Assembly (NCBI GenBank): GCA_030431525.1
Contig: JAUIJC010000017.1
Coordinates: forward strand, 1-64,000
Length of the DNA stretch: 64,000 bases
Source: Bacteroidia bacterium
GTDB lineage: Bacteria; Bacteroidota; Bacteroidia; Cytophagales; JAAEPT01
Direction of reading: 5' to 3'
Position 1 is the first letter of the stretch, and every line of letters starts with the position of its first letter. Shown here piece after piece: positions 25,418-33,909 of this stretch. Position numbers and translations under genes: made by a program. The notes beneath the pieces are model-generated. The model ran no database searches and had not been told where the DNA came from. It worked only from the letters and a program-made list of their open reading frames with translations.

Positions 25418-26482
25418 ATGTGGCTGTTCTCAAGAAACAAAGACTTGCTCTGGCTTTTCATCCCCGTTTGGTTGACATGGGGACTTTGTTTTTTGATGCC
25501 TGAATCGGTGTTGGCCAAGGATTTACCCCTCTGGGGATGGGTGCTCGTGGTACTCGGTATTGACGTCAGCCATGTGTGGAGCACGATTTACCGCACTTAC
25601 ACGGACCGCCAAGAATTCCAAAACCACCGCTGGCTTCTCATCCTCACCCCTCCCCTCGTTTTCCTTGCCGTGTTTGGCATTGCCCAAGGCGTGTCCAACG
25701 GCATGTTTTGGCGAATGATGGCCTACTTGGCACTCTATCATTTCATCAAGCAACAGTACGGCTTTTTGATGCTCTACCGAGCGAAAAGCGGTCAACGCAA
25801 CGAGAAAGGCTGGGACAGCTTTGTCATTTACCTAAGCATGTTGTGGCCTGTACTTTTCTGGCACCTTGACAGCGGACGAAATTTCAACTGGTTTGCAGAA
25901 AATGACTTCCTAAGAGCCTCACTCAGCAATGACCTTATCAGCACGATTAGCTGGGTTGGCAATTCTCTTTATTGGATGATTATTGGCAGTTGGGTAGGCT
26001 ACAACCTTTGGAAAAAGGCCAGTTTTGGGAAAATCTTGTGGACTGTAACCACCGCCCTGAACTGGTGGCTCGGTATCGTCTATTTCAACTCTGATGTAGC
26101 CTTCAGCCTCACCAACGTAATTGCCCACGGTATTCCATACATGACTTTGGTCTTCTACTACCAAGAGCGAAAAGGAAACCTGAACAATTCTCCACAGCCC
26201 ATCAAAAAGGTGGCGGTACAAATCGGCCTGATGCTTCTCGGCATCTTTGTATTGGCCTTTGGTGAGGAATACCTGTGGGATTTGTGGCTTAACAGAAACA
26301 AACAGGCATTTTTTGGAGCTATTCTTTCCTACCCTATGGAGGCCATACAAAACCCTATCTACCAATCACTTGCCTTAGCACTGCTGTCCATTCCTCAGGT
26401 CAGCCATTACGTGATCGACGGATTTATCTGGAAAAAAAGCCCAAAAAATCCTTATTTACCGAAGGTTTTCTCTTCACGTTAA
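25418..26482 (+). CDS. Polytopic membrane protein of unknown function with conserved-looking His residues
   Basis: From the ATG at 25418 the product is 354 aa with about nine or ten predicted membrane helices. An in-frame ATG at 25289 adds 43 residues of poor composition, so 25418 is preferred. His residues fall near helix ends (DVSHVWSTIYRTY, YHFIKQQYGF, VIAHGIPYM, QVSHYVIDGFIW), a pattern that would suit metal binding in a membrane oxidase or desaturase-like fold, but this is inference. The stop TAA shares its last A with the next ATG (TAATG), so the downstream exported protein is probably translated with it. Confidence 0.78.
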   Translation: MWLFSRNKDLLWLFIPVWLTWGLCFLMPESVLAKDLPLWGWVLVVLGIDVSHVWSTIYRTYTDRQEFQNHRWLLILTPPLVFLAVFGIAQGVSNGMFWRMMAYLALYHFIKQQYGFLMLYRAKSGQRNEKGWDSFVIYLSMLWPVLFWHLDSGRNFNWFAENDFLRASLSNDLISTISWVGNSLYWMIIGSWVGYNLWKKASFGKILWTVTTALNWWLGIVYFNSDVAFSLTNVIAHGIPYMTLVFYYQERKGNLNNSPQPIKKVAVQIGLMLLGIFVLAFGEEYLWDLWLNRNKQAFFGAILSYPMEAIQNPIYQSLALALLSIPQVSHYVIDGFIWKKSPKNPYLPKVFSSR

Positions 26483-27411
26483 TGCCAAGACTGTTATCCT
26501 TTCTGTTGTTGTTCCTTGTTTCCTTTGCGGGCTTCGCCGAAAAGGGCTTGGATTCAACATACATGCATTTTTATAAGAAAAGGCTTCTTGTCAGAGGCTT
26601 TTTGGGCTCCAAGGATTTCAGGCAACATTACGGCTCCACAGTACTGGAAAACCACCGACAACTTTATGCTGGTGTGGCTGGGCACTACAATGGCGTGGGC
26701 GGGCATATTTGGTTCTCCCTACCTGTCTATTTAGAGGATCAACCACGGGGCGAAAACCAACGCGTGTTCGACTTTCAGGGGAATTACTACCGCAACCGAA
26801 TGGTGTATGACCTGAATTTCCAATACCACCGTGGCCTTTATCAAAAAGACGAATTCAGGGAGGACGTTGAGGTTGTGAACTTCAATGCCAACGCAGTTTA
26901 TGCCTTCAACCGGCAATTCGCCATTCCCGCGGGCTTTATTCAAACCATCCGCCAAACCAAGTTGATGGGCTCCTTCCTTGTTTCTGCCGGTGGGCTTTTT
27001 CAACGCACGGAAGCAGATTCCACCTTGAGCCTACTGACTACCACCCTCAACGAAACGGACGTTAAGTTGCATGAAACGGCCATCTATCTGGGTGGTGGCT
27101 ATGGCATTAACATCCCCATCAAGAAATTCTTCGTATCCTTTATGGGCACCATCGGCCCAAGTCTTCAATTCCACAACCTGACCGATACGCGAACCACTGT
27201 CGGACTTCATTACACAGGCAGGCTGGGAATGGGCTATTCTGGTGAACGCTACATTGGCGGGATTACCTTTGTCTCAGATGGGCATTTCCATAGCATTGAG
27301 GGCAAAGACCGATTGGGCATCAAACAACATGTGAAGGTGTTCTTTGGCTTCCGCATTGGCTATGAAATGAATCCCAAAAGCAAGTTCCTCAGGAAGTTCT
27401 TCAACCTCTAA
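26482..27411 (+). CDS. Exported beta-rich protein, DUF4421-like
   Basis: The 309-aa product starts with a signal peptide (MPRLLSFLLLFLVSFAGFA, residues 1-19). The mature part alternates hydrophobic and polar residues and ends in GFRIGYEMNPKSKFLRKFFNL, suggesting an outer-membrane beta-barrel. The overall pattern (VFDFQGNYYRNRMVYDLNFQYHRGLY) resembles the Bacteroidetes DUF4421 family; I recall this family from its sequence pattern and cannot check it here. It overlaps the upstream membrane protein gene by one base and precedes a TPR gene by 33 bp, so the three may form one unit. Confidence 0.7.
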   Translation: MPRLLSFLLLFLVSFAGFAEKGLDSTYMHFYKKRLLVRGFLGSKDFRQHYGSTVLENHRQLYAGVAGHYNGVGGHIWFSLPVYLEDQPRGENQRVFDFQGNYYRNRMVYDLNFQYHRGLYQKDEFREDVEVVNFNANAVYAFNRQFAIPAGFIQTIRQTKLMGSFLVSAGGLFQRTEADSTLSLLTTTLNETDVKLHETAIYLGGGYGINIPIKKFFVSFMGTIGPSLQFHNLTDTRTTVGLHYTGRLGMGYSGERYIGGITFVSDGHFHSIEGKDRLGIKQHVKVFFGFRIGYEMNPKSKFLRKFFNL

Positions 27412-27444
27412 AAACGGCTTGAAGGACTTCAAACCCTTCAACCT

Positions 27445-28113
27445 GTGAACCTAAATATCTCCCTGTTTTTGAGCCTTGCTTTTTCCCTCACAGGACTGTT
27501 TGCCGTGAACAGGCTAAAAGATGGGGCTGAACGGCATTTCCAGCAAGGGAATTTCTCGCAAGCTATTTCGGATTACACCGAGCTTTATGATTCTTTGTCT
27601 CCAGAGGCAAGCCAAATTGAACTCAATCTGGCGCACGCCCATCTTTTCCAAAAGGACACTTTAAAAGCCAAGGAACTTTATCGTCGGGTAATGCTCTGTC
27701 ATGACCCTAAACTTCGGGCAATCGCCCATATCCAATTAGGCAATCTCAACTTCCAAGGACCGACAAACTTGGATAGCCTCCCGATGACCGACCGCCAGAA
27801 GGTCGGAGCTGAAAACGCTTTGAACAACTTCAAAAATGCCCTTCGAGACAATCCAGAAAACGACATAGCCAGATACAATCTTGAATTATTGAGCCGCCTA
27901 TTGGCCAAAAACGCTGAGGCTGAAACCCCTGAAACAAGCTCTAATCCTCCCCAAGCTCAGCCCAAAACCACTGCTGACCGTCTTAAAGAAATGGAATTAA
28001 GCCCACAGGAAGTAGAGCAAATTTTTCAATCCTTGGAACAGCGAAGCCAGCAATTCCTTCCGATGCAACCTGTCCCCTCAATTCCTCAGGACCCGAACTT
28101 ACCTGACTGGTAA
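27445..28113 (+). CDS. TPR protein resembling BatC/BatE of the Bat aerotolerance cluster
   Basis: The GTG at 27445 gives a 222-aa product; no better ATG is nearby. It begins with a hydrophobic segment (LNISLFLSLAFSLTGLFA), then TPR-like helices at about residues 25-165 (AERHFQQGNFSQAISDYTELYDSL, AENALNNFKNALRDNPEN). The C-terminus is rich in Pro/Glu/Gln. BatC-type proteins share a membrane-anchored TPR layout followed by a Pro/Gln-rich tail, but here the partner BatA, BatB and BatD genes are absent, so the function is uncertain. Confidence 0.72.
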   Translation: MNLNISLFLSLAFSLTGLFAVNRLKDGAERHFQQGNFSQAISDYTELYDSLSPEASQIELNLAHAHLFQKDTLKAKELYRRVMLCHDPKLRAIAHIQLGNLNFQGPTNLDSLPMTDRQKVGAENALNNFKNALRDNPENDIARYNLELLSRLLAKNAEAETPETSSNPPQAQPKTTADRLKEMELSPQEVEQIFQSLEQRSQQFLPMQPVPSIPQDPNLPDW

Positions 28114-28183
28114 AGGAGACAACTAAGGGCAAAGGGCATTCGTATTCAAACAAGACCGTTTACAGAAGCTTTTTAGCCTGAAT

Positions 28184-29368
28184 ATGAACCGCTCCATCTA
28201 CATCATTGCTGCCAAACGCACACCCATTGGAAGTTTCAATGGAAGCCTCTCCTCCATTCCAGCCACAAAACTGGGAGCCACGGCCATCAAAGCGGCCATG
28301 GATGCCGTGAACTGCCCTCCTGAATTAGTGAATGAAGTATTTATGGGCAATGTACTTTCCGCTGGACTGGGGCAGGCACCTGCACGCCAAGCAGCCATTT
28401 TTGCTGGAATCCCCAACACGGTGCCGTGTACCACGGTCAACAAGGTATGTGCTTCAGGCATGAAAGCAATCCAGTTGGCTGCTCAATCCATTGCCCTTGG
28501 TGAGAATGATTTGGTAGTCGCTGGAGGCATGGAAAACATGTCCCTTGCCCCTCACTACCTCGAAAATTCCAGAAAAGGATACCGCTACGGCCACTTTCAG
28601 GCAATCGACGGACTCCTCAAAGACGGACTTACCGATGCCTACGACCAAAAGGCCATGGGCTGTGCCGCAGAACTTTGTTCCCGAGAAGAAAACATCTCAC
28701 GAGAAGAGCAAGATAAGTATGCCATCACTTCCTACAAACGCTCCGAGGAAGCTTGGAGCAAGGGCCTTTTCGACAATGAAATTGCTCCTGTAGAAGTCCC
28801 TCAACGCAAAGGAGACCCACTCCGAATCGACACCGATGAAGAGTACACCAATGTGAAATTTGAGAAAATACCTTCGCTACGCCCTGTCTTTGAAAAGGAA
28901 GGAACAGTCACCGCCGCTAACGCCTCCACCATCAATGATGGTGCTGCTGCCGTTATACTCGCTAGTGAGGAAATGGTTGCCAAGCTTGGTGTAAAACCTT
29001 TGGCCGTTATCAAAGCGTGGGCGGATGCTGCCCAAGAACCCGAGCGATTCACCACAGCTCCAGCCAAAGCACTCCCAAGAGCAATTGAACGCGCAGACCT
29101 TTCCTTCGCTGACATTGATTTTCTTGAAATCAACGAGGCCTTTTCCGTGGTCAGCCTCGCCAATATCAAACGCTTGGGACTCGACCCTCACAAAGTAAAC
29201 ATTCACGGGGGGGCTGTTTCCTTAGGACACCCCTTGGGTTGTTCTGGAGCAAGAATCATCGTCACCCTCATCAATGTGCTCCATCAAAACAATGGAAAAA
29301 TTGGAGCTGCTGGCATCTGCAATGGTGGCGGTGGCGCCTCAGCGATGGTGATAGAAAGAATCAGTTAG
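28184..29368 (+). CDS. Acetyl-CoA acetyltransferase (thiolase)
   Basis: The 394-aa product is a full-length thiolase II. The nucleophile Cys89 lies in VNKVCASGMKA, the base His349 in VSLGHPLGCSGAR, and the second Cys379 in GICNGGGGAS; the N-terminal RTPIGSFNG motif is also present. It condenses two acetyl-CoA to acetoacetyl-CoA or runs the reverse thiolysis, in ketone-body, mevalonate or fatty-acid pathways. No pathway partner lies beside it here. Its TAG stop codon forms the first bases of a heptanucleotide repeat array. Confidence 0.95.
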   Translation: MNRSIYIIAAKRTPIGSFNGSLSSIPATKLGATAIKAAMDAVNCPPELVNEVFMGNVLSAGLGQAPARQAAIFAGIPNTVPCTTVNKVCASGMKAIQLAAQSIALGENDLVVAGGMENMSLAPHYLENSRKGYRYGHFQAIDGLLKDGLTDAYDQKAMGCAAELCSREENISREEQDKYAITSYKRSEEAWSKGLFDNEIAPVEVPQRKGDPLRIDTDEEYTNVKFEKIPSLRPVFEKEGTVTAANASTINDGAAAVILASEEMVAKLGVKPLAVIKAWADAAQEPERFTTAPAKALPRAIERADLSFADIDFLEINEAFSVVSLANIKRLGLDPHKVNIHGGAVSLGHPLGCSGARIIVTLINVLHQNNGKIGAAGICNGGGGASAMVIERIS

Positions 29369-29441
29369 CAGGTAGCAGGTAGCAGGTAGCAGGTAGCAGG
29401 TAGCAGGTAGCAGGTAGCAGGTAGCAGGTAGCAGGTAGCAG
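29366..29441. repeat. Heptanucleotide tandem repeat (TAGCAGG) about 10.9 copies
   Basis: A perfect 7-bp repeat of 76 bp begins at the thiolase stop codon TAG (29366-29368) and ends at 29441. Copy number could change by slippage without altering the thiolase product, because the repeat lies after the stop and each unit supplies another TAG. Confidence 0.97.
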
Positions 29442-29520
29442 TTAAGATATCTCATAACGATTGCCTCCACAACCGTTTAATTGATAAATGTTAACCCTTG
29501 AGCCCTACGTCCCAAGTCCA

Positions 29521-29562
29521 TCAGCTGTTAACTGATAACCGTTAACTGATAACTGTTAAATT
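29521..29562. repeat. GTTAACTGATAAC-type simple repeats
   Basis: Several tandem-like copies of GTTAACTGATAA with small variations fill this stretch between thiolase and the YwqK-type gene. Similar sequence occurs at about 37530-37553 and 37806-37840. These are AT-rich, dispersed short repeats. Confidence 0.6.
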
Positions 29563-29612
29563 TCAAAATCATTACCTTGCAAGGTGTACCCGCCTATCAA
29601 TTGGCCTGTCCT

Positions 29613-31301
29613 ATGAAAAAACTCCTTGCGCTACTCACCCTATTTTGCACTGTTTCGGCCTTCGGGCAATCCACTGTTAAAACCTACTACAAACAGTACA
29701 AGGATCCCGTAACGGGAAAGATGGGCGAAAAAGTGGTTCGTGAAGAGTTTCAGGCAACGGTCAAGAATGGGGATACCATCAAACAGGGACCATATACCGA
29801 GTACTACGAGTTTCAGGACCAAGTAAAAAGAGAGGGCTTCTTCCGAAAGAATAAAAAAGACGGAGCCTTCACCGACTTTTTTGCTGACGGCACCCCAAAA
29901 TGGGAACGCACCTACAAACAGGGCTATTTGACTGGTGAGGAAAACTACTACAATCAGTACGGTCAACTGGACAGCCGAGGCGTTTATGAAACCACCTTTG
30001 ACGAAGAAGGTGCGAAAACACATTACCAACGCTTCTACCCTTCAGGGAAATTGCAGGCTGAAACCAACTTGGTGAACGATTCCCTCCACGGGGAATACAA
30101 GGAATATTTCGAGAATGGAAAACCTAAAATGGCCTTTACCTATGACATGGGAAAAAAGGAAGGACCATTCACGATTTACAATGAAAACGGTACCCCTTCC
30201 CAACAAGGCAGCTATTCAAACGGGGAACTGGACAACCAGCTGAAAACCTTTGACGAGGAAGGCAGAATCAAAATTGATGGGCAATTCACCAACGGCGTTC
30301 CCGATGGCCTGATGACCCTCTACTATGCCAACGGCAAGGTGATGGATCGCGCCACCTACTACTTGGACACCCTTCATGGACAGCGCGAGACTTTCTATGA
30401 GGATGGCTCCAAAAAAAGTGTTTCCGGCTATCACAAAGGGAAATTGCAGGGGAAATTCTCCGTTTGGTATCCTTCCGGCCAGTTAAAATCGGAATACAAC
30501 TATGTGCTGGACACCCGCCACGGTCCTGCCAAGGAATTTTATGAAAGTGGTAAACCTCGTCTGGACCAACATTATCATCAGGACTTGTTAGAGGGAAACA
30601 GCAAAACCTATTTCGAAAACGGCCAAATCCATCAGGACTACAACTACCACAAGGACCAGTTAGTAGGTAAAAACACTACCTATTTTGAAGATGGGAGTAT
30701 TGAGCGATTGGAGGTTTACAAAAACGGGAAACTACAGGGCATTGAGGAATACTATGCCGATGGCACACCTAAGCTGAAAACCTCCCTGAAATACAAGGTT
30801 GACAAAAAGAAGAACCAAGAAGTGGTCCGCAAGACAGTTGAGGAATACCACCCAAGCGGCAAATTGGCCAGCAAGGAATATTACCTCAACGACCAAAAAA
30901 TGGGCACTTGGGAAACCTATTACGACCAAAAGAAAAACAGCATCTTCTCGAAACCGAAATCCCTTGAAGAGAACTACCTGAACGGCAAGTTGCATGGTGA
31001 CCGCAGAACCTATTTTGAAAATGGGAAAGTGGAGAGCATTGAGCGCTACCAATACGGAAGAAAACAGGGAACATGGGTCTATTACCACGATAACGGCACC
31101 CAAAAGGAACTTTTGAACTATAAAAGCGATAAATTGCAGGGTCCTTACTCCGCCTTCGACGCCAAAGGCCAGATGACTACTTCTGGCAACTATAAAAACG
31201 GCAAAAAGGACGGCACTTGGGATTACTACGAAAACGGTTCTAAAGTAAAGACTGAAGTCTACAAGAACGGGGCTTTGGTTAATACAGACATTAGAGAATA
31301 G
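29613..31301 (+). CDS. Exported MORN/YwqK-repeat protein
   Basis: From ATG 29613 the product is 562 aa; the earlier in-frame ATG at 29577 adds 12 residues before the signal peptide and is not favoured. A signal peptide (MKKLLALLTLFCTVSAFGQ) is followed by about 20 repeats of the MORN-2/YwqK type (for example KHYFENGQIHQDYNYH, TYFEDGSIERLEVYKNGKLQG, TWVYYHDNGTQKEL). Each repeat is about 22-24 aa, forming a long beta-ribbon. The YwqK family was once named an antitoxin component, but the evidence for that role is weak; in Bacteroidetes these proteins are often exported and of unknown function. No toxin gene is adjacent. Confidence 0.88.
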   Translation: MKKLLALLTLFCTVSAFGQSTVKTYYKQYKDPVTGKMGEKVVREEFQATVKNGDTIKQGPYTEYYEFQDQVKREGFFRKNKKDGAFTDFFADGTPKWERTYKQGYLTGEENYYNQYGQLDSRGVYETTFDEEGAKTHYQRFYPSGKLQAETNLVNDSLHGEYKEYFENGKPKMAFTYDMGKKEGPFTIYNENGTPSQQGSYSNGELDNQLKTFDEEGRIKIDGQFTNGVPDGLMTLYYANGKVMDRATYYLDTLHGQRETFYEDGSKKSVSGYHKGKLQGKFSVWYPSGQLKSEYNYVLDTRHGPAKEFYESGKPRLDQHYHQDLLEGNSKTYFENGQIHQDYNYHKDQLVGKNTTYFEDGSIERLEVYKNGKLQGIEEYYADGTPKLKTSLKYKVDKKKNQEVVRKTVEEYHPSGKLASKEYYLNDQKMGTWETYYDQKKNSIFSKPKSLEENYLNGKLHGDRRTYFENGKVESIERYQYGRKQGTWVYYHDNGTQKELLNYKSDKLQGPYSAFDAKGQMTTSGNYKNGKKDGTWDYYENGSKVKTEVYKNGALVNTDIRE

Positions 31302-31372
31302 ACCTTAGACATTTGCACTTACTTCGCACAGAAGCTATTGTCTAAACTCTAAGGCCTAAAGTCTTTCCCCCT

Positions 31373-32314
31373 ATGCAAGCTATCAAGGAAACCAGCTACA
31401 ACTTTCCGGGCCAGACCGGATACTATAAAGGAAAAGTTAGGGACGTCTATTCCTTCGATGACAAACTAGCGGTTATCGTTTCCGACCGCATCTCCGCCTT
31501 TGACGTGGTGCTTCCACGCCCTATCCCATTCAAAGGCCAAGTGCTCAACCAAATTGCGGCAAAGTCCCTTGAAGCAACAAAGGATATTGTTAAAAACTGG
31601 GTGATTTCGGTTCCAGACCCAACCGTTACGGTTGGTCTAAAATGCGAAACCTATCCAGTGGAAATGGTGATTCGTGGTTACTTGGCAGGTCACGCATGGC
31701 GCGAGTACAAAGCTGGTAAGCGTAGCCTATGTGGCGTTGCTTTGCCAGAAGGGCTAAAGGAAAACGATAAGCTTCCTGAGCCTATCATCACGCCTACAAC
31801 AAAGGCTGAGCTTGGTCTCCACGATGAGGACATTTCACGTGAGGAAATCCTTGCTCAAGGATTGGTCTCCGAGGAAGAGTACGTAAAACTGGAGGATTAC
31901 ACTCACAAGTTATTCCAGCGTGGAACTGAAATCGCAGCCGAACAAGGCTTGATTCTGGTGGATACCAAATACGAATTCGGCCATAAGGACGGGGAAATCA
32001 TCTTGATTGATGAAATCCACACCCCTGACTCCTCACGGTACTTCTACGCTGATACTTACGAAGAGCTCCAAGCAAAAGGTGAGCGCCAACGCCAGCTCTC
32101 CAAGGAATTTGTTCGCGAATGGTTGATGGAAAATGGCTTCCAAGGCAAGGATGGCCAGCAGGTTCCTGAAATGACTGATGAAGTTGTGGAGGGCATTTCC
32201 AAACGCTACATCGAACTCTATGAAAAGGTAACAGGTGAAAAGTTTGTGATTGCCGAAGAGAATGATAAATTAGAAGATAGGATTCGAAAGAACATCTTGT
32301 CCGCAATCAACTGA
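31373..32314 (+). CDS. purC: Phosphoribosylaminoimidazole-succinocarboxamide synthase (SAICAR synthetase)
   Basis: The 313-aa product matches the longer, yeast Ade1-like PurC form common in Bacteroidetes. Visible motifs are [25 protein letters not shown], the [14 protein letters not shown] signature, [12 protein letters not shown], and the [15 protein letters not shown] signature (about residues 194-208). It ligates CAIR and L-aspartate with ATP to give SAICAR in purine synthesis, in the cytoplasm. It stands alone and ends in a terminator. Confidence 0.97.
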   Translation: MQAIKETSYNFPGQTGYYKGKVRDVYSFDDKLAVIVSDRISAFDVVLPRPIPFKGQVLNQIAAKSLEATKDIVKNWVISVPDPTVTVGLKCETYPVEMVIRGYLAGHAWREYKAGKRSLCGVALPEGLKENDKLPEPIITPTTKAELGLHDEDISREEILAQGLVSEEEYVKLEDYTHKLFQRGTEIAAEQGLILVDTKYEFGHKDGEIILIDEIHTPDSSRYFYADTYEELQAKGERQRQLSKEFVREWLMENGFQGKDGQQVPEMTDEVVEGISKRYIELYEKVTGEKFVIAEENDKLEDRIRKNILSAIN

Positions 32315-32319
32315 TAATG

Positions 32320-32378
32320 AGCACGGAGTACCGCGCCAATCTCACTCGCTCGGTACTCTGTGCTTAACTTTTCATTTT
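32320..32378 (+). terminator. Intrinsic terminator after purC
   Basis: A stem of 14 bp with one mismatch (AGCACGGAGTACCG / CGGTACTCTGTGCT) spans 32320-32365 and is followed by a T-rich tract. It starts 5 bp after the stop codon. Confidence 0.8.
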
Positions 32379-32394
32379 TAACCATTCGAAGATT

Positions 32395-32778
32395 ATGAAG
32401 CACACTCTCGACCAAAAGGAGAAATACGCATTACTCAAAATTGAGGAGAGCAACCTTACTGCTGGTGTTGCCCCAAGCCTGAAAACGCTATTTGTTGAAC
32501 TTCACAGCAAAGGCCTTCGCAACATTGTACTCGACATGTCTGAAGTCCGCTACGTGGACTCCTCTGGCTTGAGCGCCATCTTGATGGGCAACCGCAACTG
32601 CGATGAGCTTGAAGGCCAATTGGTATTGGCTGCCATTAACCCTCACGTGGAAAAGTTGATCCACATGTCTCAGTTAGACAAAGTTTTGAACATTCTTCCA
32701 ACCGTGGAAGAGGCCGTTGATGATGTCATCATGGCTGAGCTTGCTGCCGAGTTGGAAGCCGAAGAGGACGACGAGTAA
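32395..32778 (+). CDS. STAS-domain anti-anti-sigma factor
   Basis: The 127-aa product is a single STAS domain. The phosphorylation loop VRYVDSSGLSAI holds Ser56 and Ser57, as in SpoIIAA/RsbV. The last 15 residues are strongly acidic (AAELEAEEDDE), which is longer than in typical family members. Partner-switching proteins of this type bind anti-sigma kinases when dephosphorylated; a SpoIIE-type phosphatase lies at 19155-20501. In Bacteroidetes such STAS proteins may act outside sigma control, so the output is open. It stands between two terminators. Confidence 0.92.
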   Translation: MKHTLDQKEKYALLKIEESNLTAGVAPSLKTLFVELHSKGLRNIVLDMSEVRYVDSSGLSAILMGNRNCDELEGQLVLAAINPHVEKLIHMSQLDKVLNILPTVEEAVDDVIMAELAAELEAEEDDE

Positions 32779-32839
32779 AAAAGGCTTCATTGAGAAATAA
32801 GATTTAAGCTTAACGCTCAAGCCTTATTGACAGTCAAAT

Positions 32840-32881
32840 AAATGGCTGGATTGTGTTTTACAGTCCAGCCATTTTATTTTT
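32840..32881 (+). terminator. Intrinsic terminator after the STAS gene
   Basis: Arms AAATGGCTGGA (32840-32850) and TCCAGCCATTT (32864-32874) pair perfectly and are followed by TATTTTTG. Confidence 0.88.
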
Positions 32882-32976
32882 GCGTTAACAGCAAGCCAAC
32901 CGTTTTTCATTTTGTAATTCTTTGAAACGGAGCGTATGGCCTGTTGCTACTTGGTTACCTCTAACGACATCCTCCC

Positions 32977-33894
32977 ATGAAAGTCCATATCCTCGGAAGC
33001 TCCTCGGCATTCACCGCCTTCGGACGTCACCCCTCTTCGCAATATTTGGAAATCAACAACACCCATGTGTTGATTGATTGCGGAGAAGGTACGCAGGATA
33101 GGATTCGAAACAACAAACTCAGCATGGCGAAACTGGAGGCCATTTTCATTTCCCACCTCCATGGGGATCACTTTCTGGGACTTTTCGGACTGCTCTCCAG
33201 CATGAACCTATTGGGCAGAAAACGGCCATTAAAACTTTTCGGCCCCGTAGGATTGATGGAACTCCTCACCACCTACCAAAAATACTCCGGCTCCCCGTAC
33301 AACTTTCACCTTGATTTGACCGAAATCCCTTATGGCACTACCGAAGTAATTTTTGAGAACAATAAAATTGAGGTGAGCACTTTCCCTCTCTATCACAGGG
33401 TGGATTGCCAAGGTTATCGCTTTGAGGAAAAGCCAAAACTTCGACACCTCATTTCGGACAAGCTTCCTAAAGAAGGAATGCTCCCAGAGCACTATAAAGC
33501 CCTTGGAAAAGGAGAGGATTTATATGACAGCGATGGTGGTTTATGGGTGAAAAACGAAGAGGTTACCCGTCCCCCAAGCAAGTCATTTTCCTACGCCTAC
33601 TGCTCGGATACCCGATACAACGAATCCATCATCCCCCACATCAAGGGCGTGGATTTACTTTATCACGAGGCCACCTTCAAAACTGAAAGTGCCGACCGAG
33701 CTGAATTTACTGGCCATTCCACCACGACTCAGGCGGGAATGATTGCCCAAAAAGCACAAGCGGGAAAACTCATTATTGGCCATTTTTCCTCGCGCTATCA
33801 ATACCTTGAGGAATTGCTGGAAGAAACAAAGGCTATTTTTCCACAAACTGTTTTGGCTGAGGAGGGAACCTCTATTGACACGAAAGCTGTTTAG
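32977..33894 (+). CDS. rnz: Ribonuclease Z (tRNA 3' endonuclease)
   Basis: The 305-aa product has the metallo-beta-lactamase HxHxDH motif as SHLHGDH (His60, His62, Asp64, His65), and later ligands in YCSDTRYNE (Asp), YHEATF (HEAT motif) and IIGHFSSRY (His). The insert between about residues 150 and 195 corresponds to the flexible arm that holds the tRNA. Length and motif order match the short RNase Z of bacteria, which cuts the 3' trailer from tRNA precursors in the cytoplasm. It is convergent with the SLC13 gene, with 15 bp between stops. Confidence 0.95.
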   Translation: MKVHILGSSSAFTAFGRHPSSQYLEINNTHVLIDCGEGTQDRIRNNKLSMAKLEAIFISHLHGDHFLGLFGLLSSMNLLGRKRPLKLFGPVGLMELLTTYQKYSGSPYNFHLDLTEIPYGTTEVIFENNKIEVSTFPLYHRVDCQGYRFEEKPKLRHLISDKLPKEGMLPEHYKALGKGEDLYDSDGGLWVKNEEVTRPPSKSFSYAYCSDTRYNESIIPHIKGVDLLYHEATFKTESADRAEFTGHSTTTQAGMIAQKAQAGKLIIGHFSSRYQYLEELLEETKAIFPQTVLAEEGTSIDTKAV

Positions 33895-33909
33895 CCAATT
33901 TCTCTTCCA

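Noticed and set aside
30000-31301. YwqK protein as the antitoxin of a toxin-antitoxin pair
   Set aside because: The old family name suggests it, but the product is exported and no toxin gene lies beside it.
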